A stretch of 59,687 nucleotides of DNA from contig NZ_JAFBAR010000010.1 in assembly GCF_019247635.1 (NCBI RefSeq), positions 1 to 59,687 of the forward strand, in the 5' to 3' direction. Both the position numbers and the translations under genes were made by a program. Shown here in pieces: positions 11,608 through 20,000 of this stretch (its first letter is position 1; each line of letters starts with the position of its first letter). The notes under the pieces were generated by a model. The model was given only the letters and a program-made list of their open reading frames with translations, did not search any database and was not told where the DNA came from. Source of the stretch: Mycobacterium sp. (GTDB lineage Bacteria; Actinomycetota; Actinomycetes; Mycobacteriales; Mycobacteriaceae).

Positions 11608-12468
11608 ATGCAACGAACACCTGAGCTAGCCCGGCAGCTCTTCGATCGCTTCGAACCCGTGCACGTGGTGACCTACTTCGCGCCGGAGGCGCGCAACGCC
11701 CTCGACGACCTTGGCTACCGCGGATTCTGGATGGGCTACTTCGCGGCCCGATCGGCCCCGCTGGGCCAAGTGCCCCCGGAGGTCGTGACGGCGGTGTTCT
11801 ACAACTTCGCCCCCGCGCGCGTGGCTAAGGCCCTGCCGGCGGCCTGGGAGATTGCGGGTCCAGAACTCGCGCTGCGGGCCCGCCAGGACTCGGCCGTCGC
11901 GGCGCTCCGGCGATGTGGCCTGACCGATAACGAAAACATCGGTACCGCAGCCCAATTGGCTACCCGCGCGGCACAACTTGCCCCCCTTGAGGGCCGGCCG
12001 CTGTTCGCGGCCAACCGCGCGCTGCCCTGGCCGTCGGAGCCGGTCGCCGCGCTGTGGCATGCGGCAACCCTGCTGCGCGAGCAGCGCGGCGACGGTCACG
12101 TCGCCGCACTCGTCGCCGCCGGCGTCTCGGGACGGGAGGCCAACGTGTTTCACGGCGCGGCCGTTGGAGTGCCGGCCGACTACCTGAAACGGGCCCGTCA
12201 CTACGACGACGCCGAATGGCGCGCCTGCGAGCAGAGCCTTGCCGACCGCGGCCTGCTCGCCGACGACGGATCGGTGACGCTCGCGGGCCATGAACTCAAG
12301 GAGCAGATCGAGACAACCACCGACGCCCTAGCGCTGCACGCGTTCGACGGTCTGGACGACGCCGAACTGCAGGCACTCTTGGACGCGCTGGCGCCGATCG
12401 CCCGAACGGTGATCGGCGGCGGCGATCTGCCCGCCGTCACGCCGGTAGGCAAGCGGCGCGAAATCTAG
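11608..12468 (+). CDS. SCO6745 family protein
   Basis: This 286-aa soluble protein matches the actinobacterial SCO6745 family, helical proteins of unknown function sometimes annotated as SalK-like. Recognisable parts are PVHVVTYFAPEARNALDDLGYRG near the start, WMGYFAARSAPLG, and the central RPLFAANRALPWP followed by LWHAATLLREQRGDGHVAAL. The C-terminal part (LADRGLL, LAGHELKEQIE) resembles a winged-helix segment. The ATG is isolated from upstream genes by a palindrome, and another class A palindrome starts 8 bp after the stop. It converges on the condensation-like gene, with the two stops overlapping. The function is not established. Confidence 0.75.
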   Translation: MQRTPELARQLFDRFEPVHVVTYFAPEARNALDDLGYRGFWMGYFAARSAPLGQVPPEVVTAVFYNFAPARVAKALPAAWEIAGPELALRARQDSAVAALRRCGLTDNENIGTAAQLATRAAQLAPLEGRPLFAANRALPWPSEPVAALWHAATLLREQRGDGHVAALVAAGVSGREANVFHGAAVGVPADYLKRARHYDDAEWRACEQSLADRGLLADDGSVTLAGHELKEQIETTTDALALHAFDGLDDAELQALLDALAPIARTVIGGGDLPAVTPVGKRREI

Positions 12469-12962
12469 CGTCTCGCGCCGAGCAGTCGCAAAAGCCCCTG
12501 AATACGCGGCGTGTCGGGGACCTTTGCGTCTGCTCGGCCAAGGTCGTCACCATAGGCCTCCAGCAGGTTGTCCACCACGACCTGCCACGCCTCGTCGTCC
12601 ACGCAGAGCCGACTGGCGGTGAGCACCAGCCGATCGGGGTCGCCAGGCAGCAGCGACACATTGAACAACCTGCCCGTGCGCATGTCGAAGCTCGCGCGAT
12701 GCCGCTCGACCACCTCCTCGACTGCGGCGCCCGGCGGCTCGACCGCCCAACCCCATCCCCCGCCCGACCGCGACATCCACTTTTCGAAGAACGGTTCGAA
12801 GACGGTGCCAAGCTCCGCGTGGTCGGCGAAGACGGCGTCGACCGCAGCGCGGAGCCGTCCCTGGTCCGCACGCGTGTGCGCGAAAAGTACCTGAGTGTGC
12901 GTCCAAGCCTCGAGATCGTCAAACATCGGCAGCTCCGTAACGGCGGTATAAGTAGCAGACAC
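12465..12962 (-). CDS. Short protein resembling an NRPS condensation-domain half
   Basis: A GTG-started 165-aa frame; an ATG at MFDDLEAWTH is an alternative start. Residues about 35-140 resemble the N-terminal half of a condensation/acyltransferase (CoA-dependent acyltransferase) domain: AAVDAVFADHAELGTVF, then a SFDMRTGRLFNVSLL strand, then LVLTASRLCVDDEAWQVVV, which sits where the catalytic HHxxxDG region should be. Both histidines are absent, so classical catalysis is unlikely. The last 25 residues (from LGRADAKVPDTPRI) are encoded by the class A palindrome and are probably not part of the original fold. It may be a relic or a small binding protein; the homology is inferred by eye. Confidence 0.5.
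   Translation of the reverse strand: MSATYTAVTELPMFDDLEAWTHTQVLFAHTRADQGRLRAAVDAVFADHAELGTVFEPFFEKWMSRSGGGWGWAVEPPGAAVEEVVERHRASFDMRTGRLFNVSLLPGDPDRLVLTASRLCVDDEAWQVVVDNLLEAYGDDLGRADAKVPDTPRIQGLLRLLGARR
12477..12538. repeat. Class A intergenic palindrome (copy 3)
   Basis: Arms GCCGAGCAGTCGCAAAAGC and CCTTTGCGTCTGCTCGGC around GCGGCGTGTCGGGG. It starts 8 bp after the stop of the SCO6745-type gene and lies inside the 3' coding end of the opposite-strand gene, whose last residues it encodes. Confidence 0.8.
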
Positions 12963-13061
12963 CAGCTCAGCCTCTTAGGAGGCCCTTTTCGAATTCTTGG
13001 CAGATTCTTGGAAACCTTGGAACGCCCGTCACAATCCCCCGCCCCGTCTCGTCTGAGGGGT

Positions 13062-13646
13062 ATGACACAGAAAACCCGCATCGCGCCCCTGCCCCCGCAA
13101 CGCGTCGGCCCGCTGACTCGGGTTATGTACCGGGTCGCCAAACGGCGTTACGGCGCGGTCCCCGAACCGGTCGCCGTCACCGCGCAGCACCGCAGGCTGC
13201 TGGTCACCTACGCCGTGCACGAAAGCATGCTGGACCGGGCATCGACAGCGCTGCCGCTCAGCGTTCGCGAACTCGCGGTGTTGTGGACCGCACGCAAGAT
13301 CGGCTGCTCGTGGTGCGTCGACTTCGGCTCCATGCTGCAGCGGCTGGACGGCCTCGACATGGCCCGCCTCAAAGAGATCGACAACTACGCGACGTCCGCA
13401 GCGTTCACCGACGACGAGCGCGCCGCCATCGCCTACGCCGACGCGATGACGGCCGATCCGCACTCCGTCACCGACGAGCAGGTCGCCGATCTGCGGGCCC
13501 GGTTCGGCGACGCCGGCGTGATCGAGTTGACCTACCAGATCGGGGTGGAGAACATGCGGGCGCGGATGAATACCGCACTGGGCATCACCGAGCAGGGCTT
13601 CAACTCCGGTGCCGCGTGCCGGGTGCCCTGGGCCAACGAGGTCTAG
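13062..13646 (+). CDS. Carboxymuconolactone decarboxylase / AhpD-like protein
   Basis: This 194-aa helical protein has the AhpD-like fold. The CxxC motif C82-SWC-85 followed by VDFG is the redox/active-site motif of the alkylhydroperoxidase-type branch of the CMD family, and LPLSVRELAVLWTARKIG is the helix that precedes it. Family members act as peroxidases or as decarboxylases; the CxxC favours a thiol redox role, by inference. The ATG has a good Shine-Dalgarno (GAGGGG, 13055-13060). The AraC gene starts 9 bp after its stop, so the two are probably co-transcribed. Confidence 0.85.
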   Translation: MTQKTRIAPLPPQRVGPLTRVMYRVAKRRYGAVPEPVAVTAQHRRLLVTYAVHESMLDRASTALPLSVRELAVLWTARKIGCSWCVDFGSMLQRLDGLDMARLKEIDNYATSAAFTDDERAAIAYADAMTADPHSVTDEQVADLRARFGDAGVIELTYQIGVENMRARMNTALGITEQGFNSGAACRVPWANEV

Positions 13647-13655
13647 AGTGGCGAA

Positions 13656-14405
13656 ATGCGGGTGTGGGACCTGGGGCCGGGCCGGCACATGGTGGCCGGC
13701 GGGTTCTCGGACCTTGCCGTCCACCACCACCCCGCTGTTCAGGTCACCCTGGGCCGACGGGATGCATTGACGATCACCCGCGGCGGCGATGCCCACGTCG
13801 CGTGCCGACTGGTGGTGGTCGGCAGTGGCGAACGCCATGCGGTGCGCTCAGATCCGGGATCGTCGTCCCTGACGCTGTACTTGGGGCTGCAGACACCGCA
13901 GGGCATCGCGCTGAACAGGTTGAGCCGCAGCCGCGGTCGCGGCGTCTGGATCGTCGACGACGGAACACAACTGGCCGAGGCCACGGCCGCGGAGCTGGAC
14001 GCCAGTGGCCCACGGGCCGCAGCCGATTTCCTGGTCGACCGGCTGTGCGGACCGGGCTCGGACGAGCCGCGAGCGGTTCACCCGCAGCTGCGGCAGGCGT
14101 TCGAAGTGGTGTCCAGTCGCATGCCCGACCACATCGATGTGGCGTCGGTCGCCGGTGCCGTCGCGCTATCGCCCGATTACCTCGGCCGCCTGTGCAAACA
14201 GCAGACGGGCGTGTCGTTTTCGGCCGCCATCCGCTGGGCGCGGCTGGTGACCGCCGTGGGTCATCTGGCCGATGGCGCCTCCGTCACCGATGCCGCCCAC
14301 CTGGCCGGCTTTGCCGACGGCGCACACGGCAACCGGGTGTGCTGGGAGATGACCGGGGCGGCACCGCGCGAATTCGCCCATGCGGTGCAAGACGCTCGGA
14401 TCTGA
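13656..14405 (+). CDS. AraC family transcriptional regulator
   Basis: This 249-aa protein has an N-terminal cupin-like part (HHHPAVQVTLGRRDALTI, GSGERHAV) and a C-terminal AraC/XylS DNA-binding domain (about residues 150-245). The first helix-turn-helix is DVASVAGAVALSPDYLGRLC, and the second is near SVTDAAHLAGFADGAHGNRV, where the family usually has SD.SHFSR. WEMTGAAPREF is the typical ending. It probably controls its own small cluster with the upstream CMD-like gene and the methyltransferase and esterase downstream. The effector is unknown. Confidence 0.85.
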   Translation: MRVWDLGPGRHMVAGGFSDLAVHHHPAVQVTLGRRDALTITRGGDAHVACRLVVVGSGERHAVRSDPGSSSLTLYLGLQTPQGIALNRLSRSRGRGVWIVDDGTQLAEATAAELDASGPRAAADFLVDRLCGPGSDEPRAVHPQLRQAFEVVSSRMPDHIDVASVAGAVALSPDYLGRLCKQQTGVSFSAAIRWARLVTAVGHLADGASVTDAAHLAGFADGAHGNRVCWEMTGAAPREFAHAVQDARI

Positions 14406-14476
14406 CGGATCCATACAAGCGCGCCCGTCGGGATTAACCCAGGCTTGGCATATCCACGATGTAAGGGAGTTTCCGG

Positions 14477-15057
14477 ATGCCTGTCATGTCAACGTCCGAA
14501 CGTGCCTTCTGCAGCAGCGCCCTGTGGCGTTCCAGCAGCGCCGCCGTCGCCCGAGAGCTGCGCGCCCAACCGCTGGGCGCGACGTTCTCGAAATCGGCGC
14601 CGGCAGCGGATCCGTTGCCCACCAACTACTTTCGCATGACCCCGAAATCGCTTGGACCGCAATCGATATCGACCCGGTCATGACTGAGGCCGCCGCGGCG
14701 CGCCTGCGCGATTTCCCCAAGGCATCGACACGCACGGCCGACGCGACCGCCATGCCGTTTCCCGATGGCTCCTTCGATTCCGTGGTCAGCTGTTTGATGT
14801 TGCATCACATCGTCGAGTGGGAGCGCGCGCTCGCCGAGGTGGCCCGCGTATTGCGGCCGGGCGGGACCTTCGTCGGCTACGACCTGACCCGCACACCGCT
14901 GGCCAGCGCGTTTCACCGATTGGACCGATCGCCGCATCGGCTGATCGGTCCCGCAGATTTCGAAGCCGAGTGCGCGCGCAACGGGCTGACGGTCAGCCTG
15001 CGATCGCGGCTGCTGGGCCACGTCATGCGGTTCGTCGCCCGAAAGGACGAGATCTGA
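14477..15057 (+). pseudogene. Class I SAM-dependent methyltransferase, frameshifted near N-terminus
   Basis: The ATG at 14477, preceded by AAGGGA (14461-14466), starts MPVMSTSERAFCSSALW, a plausible family N-terminus, but this frame soon loses homology. From about 14590 another frame carries the SAM-binding DVLEIGAGSG, then WTAIDIDP, MPFPDGSFDSVVSCLMLHHI, and the late RVLRPGGTFVGYD, through to the TGA at 15055-15057. One indel between about 14520 and 14590 would restore a protein of about 190 aa. I cannot tell whether this is a true mutation, a sequencing error, or a shorter protein with an unrecognised start. The end overlaps the esterase ATG by one base, so coupling was once selected. Confidence 0.65.
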
Positions 15058-16121
15058 TGGCACCGTTAAGCGTTCGCGTCAAAGCCGGAGTGGTCAGCAC
15101 CCTGTTCGCGTTGCCCCGGCCGATCCGCCGGCTGCTGGCGGGCCCGCCGGTGCGCATCGACGGGCAGCAGCAGGCACTCGACGCGCAGCTCGTCATCCGT
15201 CTCAAAAACCTTTCGGGCTCCGACGTTTTCGCCGGGTCCGTCGAAAAAGCCCGCGCGCGATACGAGGGCCTTCCGCTGCTCATCGGGTACGAACCGGCGG
15301 CACCTATCGCCGCGCGCGGGGTCGTCATTCCCGCCGAGCACGGCGACATCCCGGCCACCCTGTACGTCCCGGCCGGGGCGCCGGAGCCGTCGGGACTGCT
15401 GGTGTACTACCACGGCGGCGGCTTCACGGTCGGTTCCCGCATCAGCCACGATCCGGTCGCCCGGTATCTGGCAGACCACGCCGGCGTGCGTGTGCTGTCG
15501 GTCGAGTACCGACGCGCGCCCGAGCACCGGTTTCCCGCCGCCGTGGCCGACGCGCTCACGGCGTTCGAATACGCCCACGGCCGCGCCGCCGATCTGGGCG
15601 CGGATCCCGACCGTATCGCCGTCGGAGGGGACAGCGCGGGCGGCAATCTGGCCGCCGTGACCGCGCAGCAGGCGGTGCGCCGAGGCGGTGCCCTCCCGGC
15701 GTTTCAGTTGCTGATGTATCCGCCGACGGACGTCAGCGCGCGCCGGCCTTCGCGCGACCTGTTCAACAAAAATTCCACGTTCACGGACCGCAATTTCGCT
15801 TGGGCGCTGGCCAATTACGTACCGCAGGGGACCGACCTGCGTGATCCGCGGCTCTCCCCTCTGCACGGCGACGTCACCGGCGCGCCGCCCGCCTACATCG
15901 CCACCGCCGGATTCGATCCGCTGCGCGACGAGGGCGAGGCGTACGCGGACGCATTGCGAGCGGGCGGGGTCCCGGTGACGCTGAGCCGCCAGGCAGACCT
16001 ACCCCATGGTTACCTCAACTTCGTCGGCCTCGGCGGCCGGTTCGCCGAAGCCGCCAGCGAGGCCGCCGGGGCGTTGCGTCAGGGCCTCGCCCTGCTTACC
16101 CGCGCAGCGGAGACCCGCTGA
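15057..16121 (+). CDS. Alpha/beta hydrolase, hormone-sensitive-lipase type (Lip family)
   Basis: This 354-aa esterase has the HSL oxyanion motif YYHGGGFTVGS, the nucleophile elbow GGDSAGGNLA, the acid region (YIATAGFDPLRDEG) and the catalytic His in DLPHGYLNF. It should cleave short or medium acyl esters; the natural substrate is unknown. There is no signal peptide. The ATG overlaps the methyltransferase stop (TGATG). The last 26 bp overlap the 3' end of sigJ on the opposite strand. It belongs to the mycobacterial Lip series, but I cannot assign a letter. Confidence 0.9.
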   Translation: MAPLSVRVKAGVVSTLFALPRPIRRLLAGPPVRIDGQQQALDAQLVIRLKNLSGSDVFAGSVEKARARYEGLPLLIGYEPAAPIAARGVVIPAEHGDIPATLYVPAGAPEPSGLLVYYHGGGFTVGSRISHDPVARYLADHAGVRVLSVEYRRAPEHRFPAAVADALTAFEYAHGRAADLGADPDRIAVGGDSAGGNLAAVTAQQAVRRGGALPAFQLLMYPPTDVSARRPSRDLFNKNSTFTDRNFAWALANYVPQGTDLRDPRLSPLHGDVTGAPPAYIATAGFDPLRDEGEAYADALRAGGVPVTLSRQADLPHGYLNFVGLGGRFAEAASEAAGALRQGLALLTRAAETR

Positions 16122-16980
16122 ACTTGTCGGGGTTCGCGATATCCCATAGGGCACAGACCTTTCCGTCGCGCACGCTCAGCGCGAGGATCCGCGGCATCAT
16201 TTCCCGGTGCTCGTCGTCCCCGGGGCTGCCCTCGGTGTAAGCGCCGAGTTCACCGTTCACCAGCGCCAGCTGGTTGGCGGTGAAAAAGGCCGGGCCATAG
16301 CGCTTGGCCAGCCCGAAGATGAACCGCGCCACCTTCTGCGCCCCCCGGATAGTCTGAACGGCGGTGGGCGCCTTGCCATTCGAATCGCCGGCGAAGGTCA
16401 CGTCGGGATGCAGCAGCGACACGACGGCGTCCAGGTCGCCGGCGGCCATGGCGGCCATCAGCAGGCCGACGACCTCGGCGTGGCTGGGGTCGGGTTCGGG
16501 CGGCGGGTCCGCCGCTACGGCCTTGCGCGCCCGCGAGGCCAGCTGCCGTGCTGCGGACTCGGTGGTTCCCAGCACCTCGGCGACTTCGGCGAACGACAGC
16601 GCGAACCCGTCGTGCAGGACGAAGGCGACCCGCTGATCGGGGCGCAAGCGCTCCAACACCACCATCGCGGCGAACCGCGCGTCCTCGCGGGACACCACCT
16701 CCGACAACGGATCGGCCCGGTCGAAGCCGGTGACGACGGGTTCGGGCAGCCACTGGCCGGTGTAGGTCTCCCGCCGGTGCGCGGCCGAGCGCAGCCGGTC
16801 CAGACCCAGTCGGCTCACCACCGTCGTCAACCATGCCCGCAGATCGTGGATGGGAGCGTCTTGCGTATGCCAGCGCAGCCACGCGTCCTGCACGATGTCC
16901 TCGGCATCGGAGAACGTGCCGGTCAGCCGGTAGGCCACCGACAACAGCTGAGGACGCAACGCCTCGAAGTCGTCCGCCAC
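16096..16980 (-). CDS. sigJ: ECF sigma factor SigJ
   Basis: This 294-aa ECF41-type sigma factor starts at the GTG 16980, giving VADDFEALRPQLLSVAYRL, which aligns with the known SigJ start; longer frames upstream are rejected. Region 2 is YRLTGTFSDAEDIVQDAWLRW, and region 4 is LRPDQRVAFVLHDGFALSFAEVAEVLGTTESAARQLASRARK. The C-terminal SnoaL-like domain (from about residue 185, ending WDIANPDKFSGS) regulates activity in place of an anti-sigma factor. It is divergent from the aminotransferase across a palindrome. SigJ is associated with oxidative-stress survival in M. tuberculosis, which is family knowledge. Confidence 0.93.
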   Translation of the reverse strand: MADDFEALRPQLLSVAYRLTGTFSDAEDIVQDAWLRWHTQDAPIHDLRAWLTTVVSRLGLDRLRSAAHRRETYTGQWLPEPVVTGFDRADPLSEVVSREDARFAAMVVLERLRPDQRVAFVLHDGFALSFAEVAEVLGTTESAARQLASRARKAVAADPPPEPDPSHAEVVGLLMAAMAAGDLDAVVSLLHPDVTFAGDSNGKAPTAVQTIRGAQKVARFIFGLAKRYGPAFFTANQLALVNGELGAYTEGSPGDDEHREMMPRILALSVRDGKVCALWDIANPDKFSGSPLRG

Positions 16981-16981
16981 G

Positions 16982-17044
16982 TTCGCGAGCGTAACGCGAC
17001 GGACAATTTCGGCCGCGGAAAGCGCAGTGGCGTTACGCTCGCGA
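16982..17044. repeat. Class D palindrome between sigJ and aminotransferase
   Basis: Arms TCGCGAGCGTAACGCGAC (16983-17000) and GTGGCGTTACGCTCGCGA (17027-17044), about 16 of 18 bases complementary, with a 26-bp spacer. It starts 2 bp upstream of the sigJ start codon, so it fills the sigJ leader and the shared divergent promoter region. It is related by GCGTAACGC to the element at 52378-52439. Confidence 0.65.
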
Positions 17045-17074
17045 TCGATGGGTAACTCGGGTAACTCGGAAGCA

Positions 17075-18397
17075 ATGAGCAATCTCTGGCTCCATTTCGC
17101 CCGGCAGGGGCCGGGATTCACGCCGCCGGTCATCGTGCGTGGCGAGGGCGTGACCATCTTCGACGACCGCGGCAGGAGCTACCTGGACGGGCTGTCCGGG
17201 CTGTTCACGGTCCAGGTCGGGCACGGCCGCAGCGAACTGGCCCAGGTCGCCGCCCGGCAGGCCGAAACCCTGGCCTTCTTCCCGCTGTGGGGCTACGCCA
17301 CCCCCACCGCGATCGAGCTCTCCGAAAGGCTCGCCAACTACGCCCCCGGCGACCTCGACCGCGTGTTCTTCACCACCGGCGGCACCGAGGCCGTCGAGAC
17401 CGCATGGAAGGTCGCCAAGCAATACTTCAAGCTCATCGGCAAACCCGGTAAGCACAAGGTCATTTCGCGATCGGTCGCCTACCACGGCACCACCCAGGGC
17501 GCGCTCGCGATCACCGGACTGCCCAAGTACAAGGCGCCGTTCGAGCCGGTGACGCCCGGCGGCTTCCGCGTGCCCAACACGAACTTCTACCGCGCGCCCG
17601 AGCCGTTTGACGCCGACCTCAAAGCGTTCGGCCGGTGGGCCGCCGACCGGATCGCCGAGGCGATCGATTTCGAAGGACCAGACACCGTCGCCGCGGTGTT
17701 CCTGGAGCCGGTGCAGAACGCCGGCGGCTCGATCCCGCCGCCACCGGGCTATTTCGAACGGGTCCGGGAGATCTGCGACGAGTACGACGTGCTGCTGGTT
17801 TCCGACGAGGTGATCTGCGCGTTCGGCCGCATCGGATCGATGTTCGCCTGTGACGACTTCGGCTACGTCCCCGACATGATCACCTGCGCCAAGGGCCTGA
17901 CATCGGGTTACTCGCCGCTGGGCGCGATGATCGCCAGCGAGAAGCTGTTCGAGCCGTTCTATGACAGCGACACGATGTTCCCGCACGGCTACACCTTCGG
18001 CGGCCATCCGGTGTCGACGGCCGTCGCGCTGGCCAACCTGGACATCTTCGAACGCGAGGGGCTCAACGACGGCGTCAAACGTCAGTCGCCGGCGCTGCGC
18101 GCCACGCTGGAGAAGCTGTACGACCTGCCGATCGTCGGCGATGTCCGCGGCGAGGGGTACTTCTTCGGCATCGAACTGGTCAAGGACAAGGCGACCAAGC
18201 AGACCTTCGACGACGACGAAAAACCAGCGTTGCTGGGCCAGGTCTCCTCGGCGCTGTTCGAGGCCGGACTGTACTGCCGTACCGACGATCGCGGCGATTC
18301 CGTCATCCAGCTTGCGCCGCCGCTGATCAGCGGTCAGGCCGAGTTCGACGCCATCGAATCCATCCTGCGCGGGGTCCTGTCCGAGATTCCGCTGTAG
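17075..18397 (+). CDS. Class III (omega) aminotransferase
   Basis: This 440-aa PLP enzyme of fold type I is the orthologue of Rv3329. FFTTGGTEAVETAWKVAK binds the cofactor phosphate, SRSVAYHGTTQGAL follows, VFLEPVQNAGG and LLVSDEVICAFGR contain the PLP-contacting Asp, and ITCAKGLTSGY has the Schiff-base Lys. It transfers amino groups between an amine or omega-amino acid and a keto acid; the substrate is not evident. The ATG at 17075 (MSNLWLHFARQG) gives a length close to the M. tuberculosis protein; the ATG at 17048 would add nine residues. The 3' end may be overlapped by a small minus-strand gene. Confidence 0.9.
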   Translation: MSNLWLHFARQGPGFTPPVIVRGEGVTIFDDRGRSYLDGLSGLFTVQVGHGRSELAQVAARQAETLAFFPLWGYATPTAIELSERLANYAPGDLDRVFFTTGGTEAVETAWKVAKQYFKLIGKPGKHKVISRSVAYHGTTQGALAITGLPKYKAPFEPVTPGGFRVPNTNFYRAPEPFDADLKAFGRWAADRIAEAIDFEGPDTVAAVFLEPVQNAGGSIPPPPGYFERVREICDEYDVLLVSDEVICAFGRIGSMFACDDFGYVPDMITCAKGLTSGYSPLGAMIASEKLFEPFYDSDTMFPHGYTFGGHPVSTAVALANLDIFEREGLNDGVKRQSPALRATLEKLYDLPIVGDVRGEGYFFGIELVKDKATKQTFDDDEKPALLGQVSSALFEAGLYCRTDDRGDSVIQLAPPLISGQAEFDAIESILRGVLSEIPL

Positions 18398-18629
18398 GGA
18401 AGCGTTTCGCGGCGGCGGCGGCCACCAGCACCTCGCGGGTGCGTGCCGTGCTCGGGCTTTTCGAGAACCGCGTCAGGGCATTGCACAGGTGCGTGAGAGC
18501 CGCGCGCAGCTCGGGATCGGACGCCGCATCGCGGTGCTCCATCAGCTCCGCCAGCACATCCTCGAATCCGGAGCGGCGAACCTGGGTTTGCTTCTCGACC
18601 TGCTTCAGCAAGTCCTTGAGCGATCGCAC
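18327..18629 (-). CDS. Possible small helical protein, 100 aa
   Basis: From a GTG at 18629 the minus strand encodes [19 protein letters not shown], then [21 protein letters not shown], then [11 protein letters not shown], a charged amphipathic helical pattern with typical mycobacterial codon use. It fills most of the 357-bp gap between the aminotransferase and dacB1, and its last 71 bp overlap the aminotransferase 3' end in antisense. I do not recognise a family. The non-overlapping part looks coding; the low-complexity Arg-rich C-terminus inside the overlap does not. Confidence 0.4.
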   Translation of the reverse strand: MRSLKDLLKQVEKQTQVRRSGFEDVLAELMEHRDAASDPELRAALTHLCNALTRFSKSPSTARTREVLVAAAAAKRFPTAESRTGPRAGWIRWRRTRPDR

Positions 18630-18754
18630 GTGGTGTACTTTGCCCGACTTTCCCGCGTCTGGCGCGCCCACACAGCCCGATTCATTACTTCCGTCCCAGC
18701 AGTCACAGCGCGGCACCCCGCGATCGGACCGCCGATCGCCTAGTCTGCACTGCA

Positions 18755-19990
18755 ATGCATTTCTTACGCGCCGCATCGTGCCTGGCCGCAGCGGTTTTCC
18801 TGGCGACCGGGCCCGGCCTGGCGCTCGCCGTGCCGGCGGCGCACGCGGAGCCCAACCCCGCAGCCGGGGCGGCCGACAATTGCCCGTACAAGGTGTCCAC
18901 CCCGAAGGCGGTGGATTCGTCGGAGGTTCCGCAGGCCGGTGACCCACCGCAGCCGCTGCCGGTGCCCGCCAAACCCGTCGGCGGCGACGCGCTTGGCGGA
19001 TGCGGCATCATCGCGGCACCGGACACGCCGCCGGTGCCGGGCGACATCTCCGCCGAGGCCTGGTTGGTGGCCGACCTGGACAGCGGTGCCGTCATCGCCG
19101 CGCGGGACCCCCACGCTCGGCACCGGCCCGCCAGCATCATCAAGGTGCTGGTCGCCATGGCATCACTGAACGCCTTCAACCTCAATAAGACGGTCACGGG
19201 CACCGCGGACGACGCGGCCGCCGAGGGCACCAAGGTCGGAGTCGACGACGGCGGTGTGTACACCATCAACCAGCTGCTGCATGGGCTGCTGATGCACTCC
19301 GGCAACGATGCGGCGCACGCGCTGGCCATGCAGTTCGGCGGGATGCAGCAAGCGCTCGAGAAGATCAACGTGCTGGCCGCCAAACTCGGTGGCAAGGACA
19401 CCCGGGTGGCGACGCCGTCGGGCCTGGACGGGCCCGGCATGAGCACCTCGGCGTATGACATCGGCTTGTTCTACCGGTACGCCTGGCAGAATCCGGCCTT
19501 CGCCGACATCGTCGCGACCCGCACGTTCGACTTCCCCGGCCACGGCGATCACCCCGGCTACCAACTGGAGAACGACAACAAGCTGCTCTACAACTACTCC
19601 GGCGCGATGGGCGGCAAGACCGGTTACACCGACGACGCCGGCCAGACCTTTGTGGGCGCGGCCAACCGCCACGGGCGGCGGCTGATGGCCGTGCTGATGC
19701 ACGGCACCCGGCAGCCGATCGCGCCCTGGGAACAGGCGGCGCACCTGCTGGATTACGGCTTCAGCACCCCGCAGGGCACCCAGATCGGGTCGCTGATCGA
19801 ACCCGACCCCTCGCTGGTCAATACCAAGCAGGACGTGGCCAACCGGCAAAGCGGTAGTCCGCAGGCCGCCGGGCTGATGTCGTCCGCCGATGCCCTGCCG
19901 GTGCGGGTGGGCGTCGCCGTGATCGGCACCCTGGTCGTGTTCGGATTGATCCTGATCGCGCGCTCTATGAATCGCCGTTTGCCGCACTAG
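18755..19990 (+). CDS. dacB1: D-alanyl-D-alanine carboxypeptidase DacB1
   Basis: This 411-aa class A-type penicillin-binding protein (peptidase S11) removes the terminal D-Ala from peptidoglycan stem peptides outside the membrane. It has a signal peptide (residues 1-31, ending AHA), a Pro-rich linker, catalytic S127-IIK-130, S182-GN-184 and K288-TG, and a C-terminal transmembrane helix (about 386-404) followed by basic residues. All active-site motifs are present, and length matches M. tuberculosis Rv3330 (405 aa). It is followed closely by the PH-like gene and sugI. Confidence 0.95.
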   Translation: MHFLRAASCLAAAVFLATGPGLALAVPAAHAEPNPAAGAADNCPYKVSTPKAVDSSEVPQAGDPPQPLPVPAKPVGGDALGGCGIIAAPDTPPVPGDISAEAWLVADLDSGAVIAARDPHARHRPASIIKVLVAMASLNAFNLNKTVTGTADDAAAEGTKVGVDDGGVYTINQLLHGLLMHSGNDAAHALAMQFGGMQQALEKINVLAAKLGGKDTRVATPSGLDGPGMSTSAYDIGLFYRYAWQNPAFADIVATRTFDFPGHGDHPGYQLENDNKLLYNYSGAMGGKTGYTDDAGQTFVGAANRHGRRLMAVLMHGTRQPIAPWEQAAHLLDYGFSTPQGTQIGSLIEPDPSLVNTKQDVANRQSGSPQAAGLMSSADALPVRVGVAVIGTLVVFGLILIARSMNRRLPH

Positions 19991-20000
19991 ACTCCTCGGG

